In this document: in pieces, positions 54,299 to 63,901 of the stretch
How positions within the stretch are numbered: position 1 is the first letter of the stretch
How the letters are laid out: each line of letters opens with the position of its first letter
From: Chitinophaga dinghuensis
GTDB taxonomy: Bacteria > Bacteroidota > Bacteroidia > Chitinophagales > Chitinophagaceae
Reading direction: 5' to 3'
DNA: 64,000 bases
NCBI RefSeq assembly: GCF_003259435.1
Contig: NZ_QLMA01000005.1
Coordinates: 496,001-560,000 of the forward strand
Made by a program: the position numbers and the translations under genes
The notes under the pieces: generated by a model
The model's database searches: none
Seen by the model: only the letters and a program-made list of their open reading frames with translations
Told to the model about the DNA's origin: nothing

Positions 54299-55006
54299 TC
54301 AAAGGAAGCGCTGCTGAATGAGCTCCATAAAGGCAGGGCGGAACTTTTCACTGAGTGGAAATACTTTCCCATGGATAAATACCTGGTTATCCTGGATCTT
54401 TTCAATAAAACCAGTATTCACAATATAGGAGTTGTGAATGCGTATAAAAGGGGCTTTCAGTTGTTCGGCAATGTCTTTTAATCTTTTATAAACGAGAATC
54501 TCCCCTTTCACAGTGACGATTTTCACATATTCTCTCGTGCCTTCAAAATAGCATAGTTCAGACAGGCGGATCTGCTGAATAGTTTTCCCGGATTTTACAA
54601 AGAAGTAATCCTGGCTGTCATTACGAACGCTTGTCTGCGCAGCCGATTTCCCAAAACTATCTTCTATTTTTTGCTTTGCCTGTAAGAAACGCTTCAGGGT
54701 AATAGGTTTCAGCAGGTAATCTAATGTTTCATAGTTATAGCTGACAGCTGCATACTCAGTATAGGCGGTAGTGAAAATAATCTTCAAACCCGTGGGCAGC
54801 AAGCCTGCCAGCTCCATCCCATCCAGTCGCGGCATATTGATATCCAGGAAAATAATATCTGCCTGGTGCTCCTTCAATACCGCCAATGCCTCCAGCGCAT
54901 TATAACACTTGGCCAACAGGGTCCAATCGGTAGCCTGTTGTATATGCAGTTCCAGGAGATTGACTGCATTCGGTTCATCATCAACTATAATACATCTGAG
55001 GCTCAT
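54299..55006 (-). CDS. LytTR-family response regulator
   Basis: 235 aa. The receiver domain (1-120) has D9-D10, phospho-acceptor D55 (IIFLDINMPRLDG) and the Lys of LLKPIT near 105. The LytTR DNA-binding domain (about 130-235) has SGKTIQQIRLSELCYFEGTREYVKI and FIRIHNSYIVNTGFIEKI. It overlaps the histidine kinase gene by 4 bp (ATGA-type), so the two are translationally coupled and form one two-component system. The target is unknown; LytTR systems of Bacteroidota are often linked to envelope or secretion genes. Confidence 0.95.
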   Translation of the reverse strand: MSLRCIIVDDEPNAVNLLELHIQQATDWTLLAKCYNALEALAVLKEHQADIIFLDINMPRLDGMELAGLLPTGLKIIFTTAYTEYAAVSYNYETLDYLLKPITLKRFLQAKQKIEDSFGKSAAQTSVRNDSQDYFFVKSGKTIQQIRLSELCYFEGTREYVKIVTVKGEILVYKRLKDIAEQLKAPFIRIHNSYIVNTGFIEKIQDNQVFIHGKVFPLSEKFRPAFMELIQQRFL

Positions 55007-56019
55007 ACGGGAATAGATAAATACGAGGTGAATGTTTGCGCAGATCTGGTTGTTTCCAACACAAAATTATCGCCGTATAGCAAGGTAAGACGTTTTCTCA
55101 GGTTCTCAATACCAGAGCCACGCTGACTGTTGATAGATTTTTCACCACATTGGTTATTACTGGTCCGGAATAAGAGACGGCTGTTGGCCTGTTGCAACTG
55201 AATAGTAATTTTGTTTTCCGTACTGGTTTTATCTACGCCATGTTTAAAAATATTCTCCACGAAAGTCATAAGTAACATTGGTGGCAGATGGCAATCCTCA
55301 GCCGTTTGTTGGGTAAATTCCAGATCGATAGCATGCCGTATCCTGATTTTTTCCAAAGCAATATAGTTTTCCAGAAAACTGATTTCGGTAGACAACAGTA
55401 CCTGATCCTTTGGGCTCTCATCCACAAAATAGCGCATGATCTCAGAAAGCCGCTCTATCAGCATCGCCGTGTGAGGTGCTTCCAGATAGGCTTCATAATA
55501 AATATTATTGAGGGTATTAAATAGAAAATGGGGTTGCACCTGCGATTTAAGCAGATTTAATTCTGCCTGCGTATTTTGTAGCAACAGCGCAGCAGTAGTA
55601 CGTTTCAAGGTGAAGTAATCCAACACAATGCGAAAGAAAAAACTCAGCATAAAGATCAATGGTACACCAGCCATATAGCGGAAAATAATTTTACCGCTGA
55701 TGGGAGACGGCGTTGCGGCATACCAGCTATTGTACACCCAGTTAAGGAAATAGGCCCTGGTGAGCGCGGCGCCAGTCAGGAAAACCAGTGCTGCCAGTGC
55801 ATACCATACATAGCGCTTCTTCTTGAAGAGTACAGGATACAGCACACTCATATTGCCGTATATCACCAGCGCATAATACACCGTATTACTTAAAGCATAT
55901 ACAAATGCCTGTCCAAAGCCATCTTCCGGTAACATGGAAAACAGTAGCATCATAAAAATGACCAACCATGAAATCCATTGTAGTCGCGCACTGGTGGTGA
56001 TATCCTTGAGAAATTGCAT
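55003..56019 (-). CDS. LytS/YpdA-type sensor histidine kinase
   Basis: 338 aa. Four membrane spans fill the first 135 residues (WISWLVIFMMLLFSML, ALSNTVYYALVIYGNMSVLYPVLF, VWYALAALVFLTGAALTRAYFL, LIFMLSFFFRIVLDYF). The His_kinase (PF06580-type) domain has the H box SQVQPHFLFNTLNNIYYEAY with phospho-acceptor H164, followed by a HATPase with LLMTFVENIFKHGV and the G loop RGSGIENLRKRL. There is no separate sensor domain, so the membrane part may sense directly. It precedes its response regulator by a 4-bp overlap. Confidence 0.95.
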   Translation of the reverse strand: MQFLKDITTSARLQWISWLVIFMMLLFSMLPEDGFGQAFVYALSNTVYYALVIYGNMSVLYPVLFKKKRYVWYALAALVFLTGAALTRAYFLNWVYNSWYAATPSPISGKIIFRYMAGVPLIFMLSFFFRIVLDYFTLKRTTAALLLQNTQAELNLLKSQVQPHFLFNTLNNIYYEAYLEAPHTAMLIERLSEIMRYFVDESPKDQVLLSTEISFLENYIALEKIRIRHAIDLEFTQQTAEDCHLPPMLLMTFVENIFKHGVDKTSTENKITIQLQQANSRLLFRTSNNQCGEKSINSQRGSGIENLRKRLTLLYGDNFVLETTRSAQTFTSYLSIPV

Positions 56020-56221
56020 ACTCCAAATTACGAAGGAATTTTATCCTATTTGCTGAAATCCTGTTTTTTCAACCAGCCCAGCTTTTACTTCAATGAAACC
56101 AGCCTTTCTTTCAATACTTCCTGGAAACCGCGACTGCTGAAAATATCCCGCAAATCATTGAATTCGTTTGTTCGTGCCCGTAGCAATGAGAACTTTTGCA
56201 AAAAACAAACAAGATCTTAAT

Positions 56222-57013
56222 ATGCAACTTACCCGTATACCATTCGTATTCCTGTCCTGCTTATTCCTGCTGACTTTCACGCAGGTCAGGGCCCAACAAA
56301 CTGATACTATCAGTCCTGCTCATATTCCGCTGGACACCCGCTACCTCAAAACCGGTATGCGGCAATATCTCGTTTATTTCCAGGCTAAAGGAAACGACAA
56401 ACAACTCTGGATGAGTATCTGGAACAGAGAGATCAACCGGGTTATCATTGACAATACGCCCGTTTTTGAAACCGTGCAGCATTGGTACAGTGAAGACAGT
56501 ACCAAGTACCGCGAATTTATGAGTATCAACAGCATTGACGATTTCAGGCCGTTATACCATATGTCAAAGTCCGCGAAAGAGACCAAAGCCTATGTATGGT
56601 CCAGGACAGCTATTAAAGGCGATACCCTCAGTGATAATAAGGCGAAAGATTTCCGCCTCGACTTTGATATGCCCAATTACAATTGGCACCTGGATTTGGA
56701 AACATTCGAAATGCTGCCGCTGGCTGCCAATAAAACCTTCCTTATCCGGTTCTATGATGCCGGCCTGACGCCGCCTGCTTATGTAACCTATCGCGTCATC
56801 GGTACAGAAACGATTCAGACTTTGGATAATCAACAGGTAGACTGTTGGAAACTTTATACAGAAGGCACCTATTCCGGAGGTAAATACACACAGACCTACT
56901 GGATCAGCAGAAAAAACCACGAGTGCCTGAAGGAAGAAGATACTATGAACGATAACCTGCGCCGGTACAAGGTAAAGCTCCCTGCTTTCGCTCCCCTATT
57001 GCAGAAAAAATAA
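56222..57013 (+). CDS. Secreted protein of unknown function
   Basis: 263 aa from ATG 56222 (MQLTRIPFVFLSCLFLLTFTQVRAQQ); the frame is open from 56168 but the added 18 residues would spoil the signal peptide. The mature part has many aromatic residues and runs of beta strand (MRQYLVYFQAKGNDKQLWMSIW, NYNWHLDLETFEMLPL), ending WISRKNHECLKEEDTMND. This is the look of DUF3108-type periplasmic proteins that carry hydrophobic ligands, but the match is weak. It lies 84 bp upstream of the S41 peptidase, with a perfect inverted repeat between them. Confidence 0.75.
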   Translation: MQLTRIPFVFLSCLFLLTFTQVRAQQTDTISPAHIPLDTRYLKTGMRQYLVYFQAKGNDKQLWMSIWNREINRVIIDNTPVFETVQHWYSEDSTKYREFMSINSIDDFRPLYHMSKSAKETKAYVWSRTAIKGDTLSDNKAKDFRLDFDMPNYNWHLDLETFEMLPLAANKTFLIRFYDAGLTPPAYVTYRVIGTETIQTLDNQQVDCWKLYTEGTYSGGKYTQTYWISRKNHECLKEEDTMNDNLRRYKVKLPAFAPLLQKK

Positions 57014-57040
57014 GACCTTTTTTCTGAAAAAATTTTGTTT

Positions 57041-57077
57041 TACGAAAATCTTCGTACATTGTACGAAGATTTTCGTA
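57041..57077. promoter_or_regulatory. Perfect 17-bp inverted repeat, probable operator
   Basis: TACGAAAATCTTCGTAC (57041-57057) and its exact complement (57061-57077) flank the 3 bp ATT. Each arm itself holds CGAA/TTCG. It ends 20 bp before the ATG of the S41 peptidase gene and has no T run after it, so an operator, or an mRNA hairpin over the translation start, is more likely than a terminator. The centre TACATTGTA recalls BlaI/MecI operators. Confidence 0.65.
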
Positions 57078-57097
57078 TTTACATAAATAACACATTC

Positions 57098-58390
57098 ATG
57101 AAACGGCTATTCATTGTATGTTTTTCCCTGTTTTTAACTGGAAAGACATTTGCCCAATCGTCCGCCCTTATTACACCAACAGCGAAGCAGGAAGTAGTAA
57201 AACGTTTGCAGGAGCTACTCATAGGGAACTACATTTACCTGGATACTGCCAAACAGATGAGTAAATATATTGGAGAGCGACTGCAATCAGGCGCTTACAA
57301 TAAGATCACCGGATCACAGGAATTTTCTCAGGCCCTTACCACAGATCTGCATCATGTGTACCATGATGGTCATATGTCCATCATCTATAATCCCCGCGAA
57401 ACCAGCGCCCCGGCAGATTCAACGAAGCCGGCGCCTCCACCCGCAAGGCTGGACGACAGTTTCACCAACTATGGCGTTAAAAAGGCAGAAGTGCTCTATG
57501 GTAATATAGGTTACCTGCAACTGAATCTGTTCGTGGAAGCCACCGACCCGGCCAAAGCCACCGTAAAAGCGGCATTCGGATTCTTACAACATACGAATGC
57601 GCTGATTCTTGATCTGAGGGACAATGGCGGCGGAGATCCTGAAATGGTACAGTACATCTGCAGCTATCTCTTCCCTCCTAAAACGCATCTGAACGATTTG
57701 TATGAACGCAGAACTAATCAAACGGATTCCTTCTATACTTATGTAGTTGATAGCAGCGAGCATTTCCAGCATATCCCGGTGTATGTACTGACCAGTCAGC
57801 GTACCTATTCCGGCGCCGAGGAATGCAGCTATGACTTACAGACCAGAAAACGCGCCCTAATCATTGGTGAAAATACCGGTGGCGGAGCACATCCCGTAGA
57901 GCCGTTCCAGTTAGGTAATGGATTTGTAGGCAGGATTCCTTTTGCACGGGCCATCAATCCTGTCACTGGTAAAAACTGGGAAGGAACCGGCGTACGTCCG
58001 GATATAGCCACCACTCCTGATGACGCTTTGCAAACTGCCGTATTGCATTTCTTTGATGCGCAGTTGAAAAGTAACCCAGCGCCAGCATTACAACATAAGC
58101 TGCAGTGGGCCCGGGAACTGGCAGCAGCATCTTCGAAATCGCCTGTTGTGAATACCGCCACCCTACAACAATACGTAGGCGCTTATGGGGATCGTCAGGT
58201 GAAACTGGAAAACGGTACTCTTTACTTTTCTAATGCCGCCGGCAAATTCCTTCGCCTGGCGCCATTGACAGACCATGTATTCCGATTGGTAGGTTATGAT
58301 TACATCCGGTTAGAATTCTCCACAGATGCTAAAACCATCACCATGAGTTATGATGACGGTTTTACCAATCTGCTGAAAAGAAAATCATAA
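57098..58390 (+). CDS. Secreted S41-family C-terminal processing-type peptidase
   Basis: 430 aa from ATG 57098 (MKRLFIVCFSLFLTGKTFAQ); the frame opens at 57035 but that part overlaps the inverted repeat. An N-terminal helical domain (about 25-125, IRBP-type) precedes the peptidase core: GYLQLNLF near 138, LILDLRDNGGGD at 169-180 and RTYSGAEEC with catalytic S238, then IIGENTGGGAHPVEPF and FARAINPVTGKNWEGTGVRPD. A C-terminal DUF3471-like beta domain (about 345-430) follows. It lacks a PDZ domain, as in the retinoid-binding-protein branch of S41. It should cleave peptides in the periplasm or outside the cell. Confidence 0.9.
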   Translation: MKRLFIVCFSLFLTGKTFAQSSALITPTAKQEVVKRLQELLIGNYIYLDTAKQMSKYIGERLQSGAYNKITGSQEFSQALTTDLHHVYHDGHMSIIYNPRETSAPADSTKPAPPPARLDDSFTNYGVKKAEVLYGNIGYLQLNLFVEATDPAKATVKAAFGFLQHTNALILDLRDNGGGDPEMVQYICSYLFPPKTHLNDLYERRTNQTDSFYTYVVDSSEHFQHIPVYVLTSQRTYSGAEECSYDLQTRKRALIIGENTGGGAHPVEPFQLGNGFVGRIPFARAINPVTGKNWEGTGVRPDIATTPDDALQTAVLHFFDAQLKSNPAPALQHKLQWARELAAASSKSPVVNTATLQQYVGAYGDRQVKLENGTLYFSNAAGKFLRLAPLTDHVFRLVGYDYIRLEFSTDAKTITMSYDDGFTNLLKRKS

Positions 58391-58393
58391 TGA

Positions 58394-59869
58394 CTATTTA
58401 CGGCAGTCGAATTCATTTCCGATACGGTCCATTTGCTGCCACAGCGTATGCTTATAAGGCTTAGGAGATAGTTCGATATACACAGCAGTATGCTGCTGCA
58501 AAGGGCAACTCCTTATATGGATACGCGTATTCAATGTGATGGGCCCCGGCTGCATATAGTTCAGCATATGAATACTACCTTCATAGGTAGCCTCATCGCC
58601 GGCCAGGGTTTTCACCGCCTGGATTCTGGCTGTTACCGGAATCACTTTATCGGCAGGAATATTTCTTCTACCTATATTTCTACCTACCAGACCCTTATAA
58701 TACTGCGTAAGATAATTTTGGAGCAGGGCCGCATTCAGTTGCGGCCTGCCTTCCAACCACCAGAGGAACGCATAGGTCCAGTGCTCTTCACTGCCGGGTT
58801 CTCCCCATCCTGACGCAAAGCGGATATCTTCCACTCCTTTCAGCGGTATCTCCATGGCAAAATCAGCTGGAATACCGAACCGCTCTTCTGTCCACTTGTC
58901 CGGTGTAATCATTTTATACACAGGCTGATAAGTGACCGGATCAAAAATACCTGTAGCGGCTTTTATCCATTGAATACATTCCACTTCATCTACAATAGAA
59001 AAACTAACCGGATGCCGGAAACCGCTGCTGTTAAGGCCTTGCTTAGTTTGTATAAACTCCGCTTTGGGGTTACCCGCCATCAGCAAGCTGCTGATAATGG
59101 CGGTAGCATCAGGAATAGGCGTATCCAACAAACTGTTTCTGCCGTTCTTCAAATACCAGTTGATGTCTGTATCATAGTATAATCGCAGCGGTATATTCCG
59201 CAAATATTTTTCATTGCCCTGCCCTTTCAAATCCTTGTTGAAAGGCGTATACTGCGCATAACTACTCGCTTGTGCTTCCAGCGTTCCAATTTGTTTTGTC
59301 AATACTTCTTTTACAAATTTGGCGGTCATTACATCTTCTTCATTATAATTCTTCTCTATCATACGGCCTGTCCAGTTCCACAGTCCTTCCAAACTCACTA
59401 CAGTGCCCACTCCCATCACTGCCCTGGGATGAATAAATGTTTCAGCCGGCTTTTCTGCGGCCAGCTCCGCATAGCGCAATACTACGTTTCCAGGAATATC
59501 GTAACCCGCCAATACATAGCGACTGGTATCTGTTTTATAATGAGCGGCTACATGTTTCAGTATTGCATTCATCCGGTCTACACATTCCTTAGTGGCAACG
59601 AGGTTTTCTCCCTGCGAAGCATAGACTGTAAGAATATCGTTTCCTGAAGCCGCATTATGCAATCCTGACTCCACCAGTAATCGTTTCAATGGATAATACC
59701 CGGTGAAGACCACCAACGTTGCCTGAATGTTTCCAGACAATGGCGGCACGGCATAGTAAAAGCTATGCGCGCTGTCACGCGTATCGAAATAAACTTTATC
59801 GATCGATTGAGAATTTACAACCGCAGGCAATGCCAGCAGCCATAGCAGCAGGAACTTTAGGATTTTCAT
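58394..59869 (-). CDS. Secreted alpha/beta-hydrolase-like protein
   Basis: 491 aa from ATG 59869 (MKILKFLLLWLLALPAVVNSQ); the frame is open to 60004, but those 45 residues have no support. The first half looks like an alpha/beta hydrolase: ATLVVFTGYYPLKRLL, then TSRYVLAGYDIPGNVVLRYAEL, where the nucleophile elbow would be but Asp (GYDIPG) stands where Ser is usual. The second half (EEHWTYAFLWWLEGRPQLN, GDEATYEGSIHMLNYMQ) is of unknown type. It could be an inactive or modified hydrolase. It is convergent with the S41 gene, with only 3 bp between the stops. Confidence 0.7.
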   Translation of the reverse strand: MKILKFLLLWLLALPAVVNSQSIDKVYFDTRDSAHSFYYAVPPLSGNIQATLVVFTGYYPLKRLLVESGLHNAASGNDILTVYASQGENLVATKECVDRMNAILKHVAAHYKTDTSRYVLAGYDIPGNVVLRYAELAAEKPAETFIHPRAVMGVGTVVSLEGLWNWTGRMIEKNYNEEDVMTAKFVKEVLTKQIGTLEAQASSYAQYTPFNKDLKGQGNEKYLRNIPLRLYYDTDINWYLKNGRNSLLDTPIPDATAIISSLLMAGNPKAEFIQTKQGLNSSGFRHPVSFSIVDEVECIQWIKAATGIFDPVTYQPVYKMITPDKWTEERFGIPADFAMEIPLKGVEDIRFASGWGEPGSEEHWTYAFLWWLEGRPQLNAALLQNYLTQYYKGLVGRNIGRRNIPADKVIPVTARIQAVKTLAGDEATYEGSIHMLNYMQPGPITLNTRIHIRSCPLQQHTAVYIELSPKPYKHTLWQQMDRIGNEFDCRK

Positions 59870-60070
59870 TACCAAATAATTTCGATTGAGAATAAGACCT
59901 GGCTGTATGGGCCAGAGAAACGAAAGTAGGGAGAAAAAACTGGGATAATAGGGAAAAAATGTGGCTATCTTTTCTAGTGATAAAGAATATTTTCGATACT
60001 TCATTTTTGAACATGCAACTGTCCGATACCGAACAGAAAAGCATATTTATTGGCACCTAACTCACTGATA

Positions 60071-60101
60071 TTGAATATTATATTCTTTTGGCATATTTTT
60101 A
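60071..60101 (+). promoter_or_regulatory. Candidate Bacteroidota promoter of the permease gene
   Basis: TTG at 60071-60073 and TATTTTTA at 60094-60101 (7 of 8 to TAnnTTTG) are 20 bp apart. The permease ATG at 60141 is 40 bp downstream. Confidence 0.4.
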
Positions 60102-60140
60102 CGATCACGGATATACGTTATCTGTAACTTTTCGTAGCCC

Positions 60141-62513
60141 ATGATTAAAAACTACCTAAAAACCGCTTGGCGTACACTTATTCGGGATAAAGCTTTTGCT
60201 GTAATTAACATCACTGGTCTGGCCATAGGTATGGCCGGCGCATTGCTGATAGCCATCTGGTTGCAGAACATGCTAACCATGGACCGCTTCCATGAGAAAA
60301 TAGACCAACTATATGTGATGAGTGACCGCGATTCTTTTGGTGGAAAACTCCAGGCATGGCCTTATACTCCTAAAATTCTGGCAAGTGTACTGAAATCAGA
60401 ATATCCTGGTGTAGAAGGCGTTTCCAGGTATGATGATGAAAATGATTTCCTGGTCAAATCCGGCGATAAGCAAGTCATGGGAAAAACGGCATTTGTGGAC
60501 CCAGACTTCTTCCAGATGTTCAGTTTTCCATTTGTAAGCGGGAACGCTGCCGCCACTTTCAATAATGTATCTTCCGTTATCATTACGGAAAAATTCGCTC
60601 ATGCGCTGTTCGGGAAAGAAGATCCCATCGGTAAGGTATTTACGCTTGATAAGGAATTTCCTGTAACGGTAACGGCTGTACTAAAAGATCTGCCGGAGAA
60701 TACGCAGATGAAATTTGAATGCCTGTTATCCTGGGATTTCGCGGCAAAAAATTTACATTATGTAGATTCAAACTGGACCAATAATTCGGTGCAGACTTAT
60801 ATGCTGCTCAATAAAAATGCGGACCTCACGGCATTTAATAAGAAAGTAAAAGATATTATTATCAGCCACGGGAATCCTAATAGCAGACCAACCACGGAAG
60901 TATTTGCGCATCCCTATAAAAACTACTACCTATATAATGGTAGTAAAGATGGGGAATACACCACCGGCAGAATTGAACAAGTACGATTATTCACTATTAT
61001 CGGAATTTTTATCTTACTGATCGCTTGTATCAATTTTATGAATCTCAGTACCGCGAGAAGTGAAAAACGTGCCCGGGAAATTGGAGTCCGAAAAGTAATG
61101 GGCGCCAGCAAACTTAGCTTAATCTGGCAATTCATTACGGAGAGTCTGATCATTAGTTTCTTTGCTTTCCTGGTGGCAGCCGTTATCGTGGTTTGTTGTC
61201 TGCCTGCATTAAATAATTTAATAGAACGCAATCTCTCGATCAGGATATTACATACCAACACCTGGCTGTTTGCCTTAGCGTTTGTTGTGATTGCAGGACT
61301 ACTCGCAGGAAGTTATCCGGCATTCATCCTTTCTTCTTTCCGTCCGGTGGCCTCCTTGAAAGGGACTTATAAAATTAACCAGTTAAGGATACAACCGAGA
61401 TCCGTACTAGTGATTTTGCAATTCAGTTTTGCCATTATGCTGATCATCTCTACCATCATTGTTACCAGGCAGATTAATCATACTCAGAGCAGAGAAAGAG
61501 GCTATGACCAGTCGGGTCTCGCATACACGAACATTGTCGGAGATCTGCAAAAGAATTACCCACTCTTGCGGGATGAGCTACTGCGATCCGGCGCCGTTAC
61601 TGCTGTTTCAAAGAATATGTCACCCATCACTTCGAGATCCAGTGATGGCTGGGGACTCAGCTGGACAGGCAGTACCGCTGATGACAACAAAACTGATTTT
61701 CTCCGTTTTTCTTCGGATGCCGATTTCATCAACACCATGAAAATGACGCTGACAATGGGTCGGGATATTGACGTATACAAATATCCCACAGATAGTGCAG
61801 CGATGTTGCTGACGGAAACGGCGGTGAAGGCCATGCATCTGCGTAATCCGTTGGAGGCTACAGTTCATGATAATGGTCAAGACTGGCATGTGGTAGGCGT
61901 TATAAGAGATTTTATCATAGAATCGCCTTTTGATAAAATAACGCCCATGATCATCCAGGGGCCTAACTCCTGGTTCAATACCATTCACTACCGGTTAAAT
62001 CCGGCACATAACAAGGCCACCAACATGGCTGCTATCAGTAGTATTTTCAAAAAATTCAACCCGGACTTCCCATACGATTATCAATTTGTAGATGATATGT
62101 ACTCTATGAAGTTCAAGGATCTTCAGGTATTAAAGACTTTATCTTCTCTCTTTGCAGGACTCGCCATTGGCATTTCCTGTATTGGATTATTAGGGATGGT
62201 ATCCTATATGGCTAAAGCCCGGAGAAAGGAAATAGCGATACGAAAAGTACTGGGCGCTACCTTAATGAATCTCAGTTTTATCCTTTCCAAAAGTTTCTTG
62301 AAACTGGTAACAATTGCTATCGCGATTGCCAGTCCTATTGCCTGGTATTATACCAGCAACTGGCTGAATGGGTACCATTATCATATAGCCTTCCCATGGT
62401 GGGTCTTCGGCGCAGCAGGCGCGGTGGCCATCCTCATTACACTGGTTACCATCAGTATCCAAACTATTAGTGCGGCCCTTGCCAATCCTGTAAAGTCGCT
62501 GCACGCGGAATAA
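60141..62513 (+). CDS. MacB/FtsX-type ABC transporter permease
   Basis: 790 aa. The N-terminal span (VINITGLAIGMAGALLIAIWLQ, 20-41) is followed by a MacB periplasmic core domain (about 45-270). Three spans follow around the FtsX motif RAREIGVRKVMGASKLSLIWQF, then a second periplasmic domain (about 430-660), then three more spans with the second FtsX motif RRKEIAIRKVLGATLMNLSF. This duplicated form, without its own ATPase, is very common in Bacteroidota and works with a separate LolD/MacB-like ATPase not seen here. It may export lipids, peptides or drugs, or sense antimicrobial peptides. It is monocistronic, with a strong terminator. Confidence 0.93.
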   Translation: MIKNYLKTAWRTLIRDKAFAVINITGLAIGMAGALLIAIWLQNMLTMDRFHEKIDQLYVMSDRDSFGGKLQAWPYTPKILASVLKSEYPGVEGVSRYDDENDFLVKSGDKQVMGKTAFVDPDFFQMFSFPFVSGNAAATFNNVSSVIITEKFAHALFGKEDPIGKVFTLDKEFPVTVTAVLKDLPENTQMKFECLLSWDFAAKNLHYVDSNWTNNSVQTYMLLNKNADLTAFNKKVKDIIISHGNPNSRPTTEVFAHPYKNYYLYNGSKDGEYTTGRIEQVRLFTIIGIFILLIACINFMNLSTARSEKRAREIGVRKVMGASKLSLIWQFITESLIISFFAFLVAAVIVVCCLPALNNLIERNLSIRILHTNTWLFALAFVVIAGLLAGSYPAFILSSFRPVASLKGTYKINQLRIQPRSVLVILQFSFAIMLIISTIIVTRQINHTQSRERGYDQSGLAYTNIVGDLQKNYPLLRDELLRSGAVTAVSKNMSPITSRSSDGWGLSWTGSTADDNKTDFLRFSSDADFINTMKMTLTMGRDIDVYKYPTDSAAMLLTETAVKAMHLRNPLEATVHDNGQDWHVVGVIRDFIIESPFDKITPMIIQGPNSWFNTIHYRLNPAHNKATNMAAISSIFKKFNPDFPYDYQFVDDMYSMKFKDLQVLKTLSSLFAGLAIGISCIGLLGMVSYMAKARRKEIAIRKVLGATLMNLSFILSKSFLKLVTIAIAIASPIAWYYTSNWLNGYHYHIAFPWWVFGAAGAVAILITLVTISIQTISAALANPVKSLHAE

Positions 62514-62525
62514 CCTATGCCACCA

Positions 62526-62574
62526 AAACAGCCTGCAACAGTAAATGTAAGTTACTGTTGCAGGCTGTTTTTTA
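62526..62574 (+). terminator. Intrinsic terminator after the permease gene
   Basis: A 19-bp stem (62526-62544 with 62552-62570) around the AACAGCCTGCAACAGTAA arm closes a 7-nt loop and runs into a T tract. Confidence 0.92.
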
Positions 62575-63111
62575 TCCTTCCTGTTAAACTCGTTAAAGCG
62601 ATAGGTGTTTTCACCCTTTTTTTAATAATTTTCGCCCTTATCAACGTTTTAAAAAATAGGTTTGCCCACCTAACCATCTCCACCAACAATCAAATTAGCT
62701 TTTAAACACATATAAATTTACACTATGTTAAAAAATCGATCCGCATACCCCTCTTGGCGAAATGATTTTTTTATTTATTTTCGATCACATCAAAGTTATC
62801 GTACTTCATTTTTATCACTTTAAACCTCAAAAACTGTGATCAAAAGGTTGTGAAATTACCCTCAAAAGGCCGGCCGGTGTTAACTTTCCTTCGCCATTCA
62901 TCTCAGTAACACTTCCTATTTTTTTGCCGGAAAAAATCCTGATGTAGTGGTATCGGTATCTCTAATCCGCACATTCCATTCCCTGAATAACAGGACACCT
63001 CTGTTGTTCAAACGATTTATCCTTTGATTACTCCGCCTGAAGCTATTTCGGGCAGGGCATTTTTTAGCCGCAATATTTCTTTATTCTTTATTCCATAAAT
63101 GAAATACTCTT
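62575..63111. other. AT-rich intergenic region, no gene seen
   Basis: About 540 bp between the permease terminator and the next ATG. Only short open frames are present, without start context or recognisable product. The promoter of the following gene must lie here, but no -33/-7 pair stood out. Confidence 0.5.
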
Positions 63112-63723
63112 ATGAACACGCTCACACAAGCACAAAAAGACAATCACGCATCTGTAAATCAACGCCTGGGTCTTGCGCCAGACGCCCATCTCACCCTTAG
63201 CAATCAAATTAAAAGCATCCAACAGCAAAAAAAGAACCTGGTCTTCTCCTCAGACCCACTGGAATCTGATGTTCCTCCCATTCATGTAAGTGTTGGTTCA
63301 ATTGCTGAATTCAAAAAAATGGTAGGCGTACCTGATGGCAATGACGACGGTCATGTTACTTATCCGGATCCACTGGCGGATCACCACCGTCAACTGATGT
63401 CTGCAGTAGGTTCAAAGGCCGAACTACTGTCCAGAATGGATGATCAACTTTTTGACAAAATGCAAAAAGCTGCTTATGCCTATGTAATGGGAGACTCCCG
63501 CAAAGTACAGGAATATGAACCCCTCATCAATTCCCTGATGTTCCCTGGCAGAATCGCCGTATTCACTGGCGAGGATCTGGACATCCCTTCTGGCGAGACT
63601 TACACCATTAAAGGAGAAGATCCTGTTGTAATGAATTTCGAAGAAATTACAGAAGGCCAGAACGCAGAAATCATGATCACTACCAATTGTTCACTGCATA
63701 CACAATACTTCACTCAAAAGTAG
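63112..63723 (+). CDS. Protein of unknown function (203 aa)
   Basis: 203 aa, no signal peptide and no membrane span. The first 45 residues are polar and helical (NTLTQAQKDNHASVNQRLGLA, LSNQIKSIQQQKKNL). The middle is mixed, with His/Asp-rich VTYPDPLADHHRQLM. The C-terminal 60 residues form short strands with Gly turns (IAVFTGEDLDIPSGETYTIKGEDPVVMNFEEIT), which would suit a small beta-helix-like or trimeric cap domain. No family is recognised. It is followed 178 bp later by the start of a collagen-like gene in the same direction and may belong with it. Confidence 0.75.
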   Translation: MNTLTQAQKDNHASVNQRLGLAPDAHLTLSNQIKSIQQQKKNLVFSSDPLESDVPPIHVSVGSIAEFKKMVGVPDGNDDGHVTYPDPLADHHRQLMSAVGSKAELLSRMDDQLFDKMQKAAYAYVMGDSRKVQEYEPLINSLMFPGRIAVFTGEDLDIPSGETYTIKGEDPVVMNFEEITEGQNAEIMITTNCSLHTQYFTQK

Positions 63724-63901
63724 TCCGGACAGTCCTTGCGTTATTCACCATATCCTTTGCGTTCAGGCAACTGCTATGGGAGCATCTGATTTTACGGCGC
63801 ATTCAGTTATTTGCGTATAGGCGTTTCCGTAAACCCCGAAATAACTGCCCCAAAATATATCCTTCGAAAGAAGCACATCACTGATTACAAAAACTATTCG
63901 T

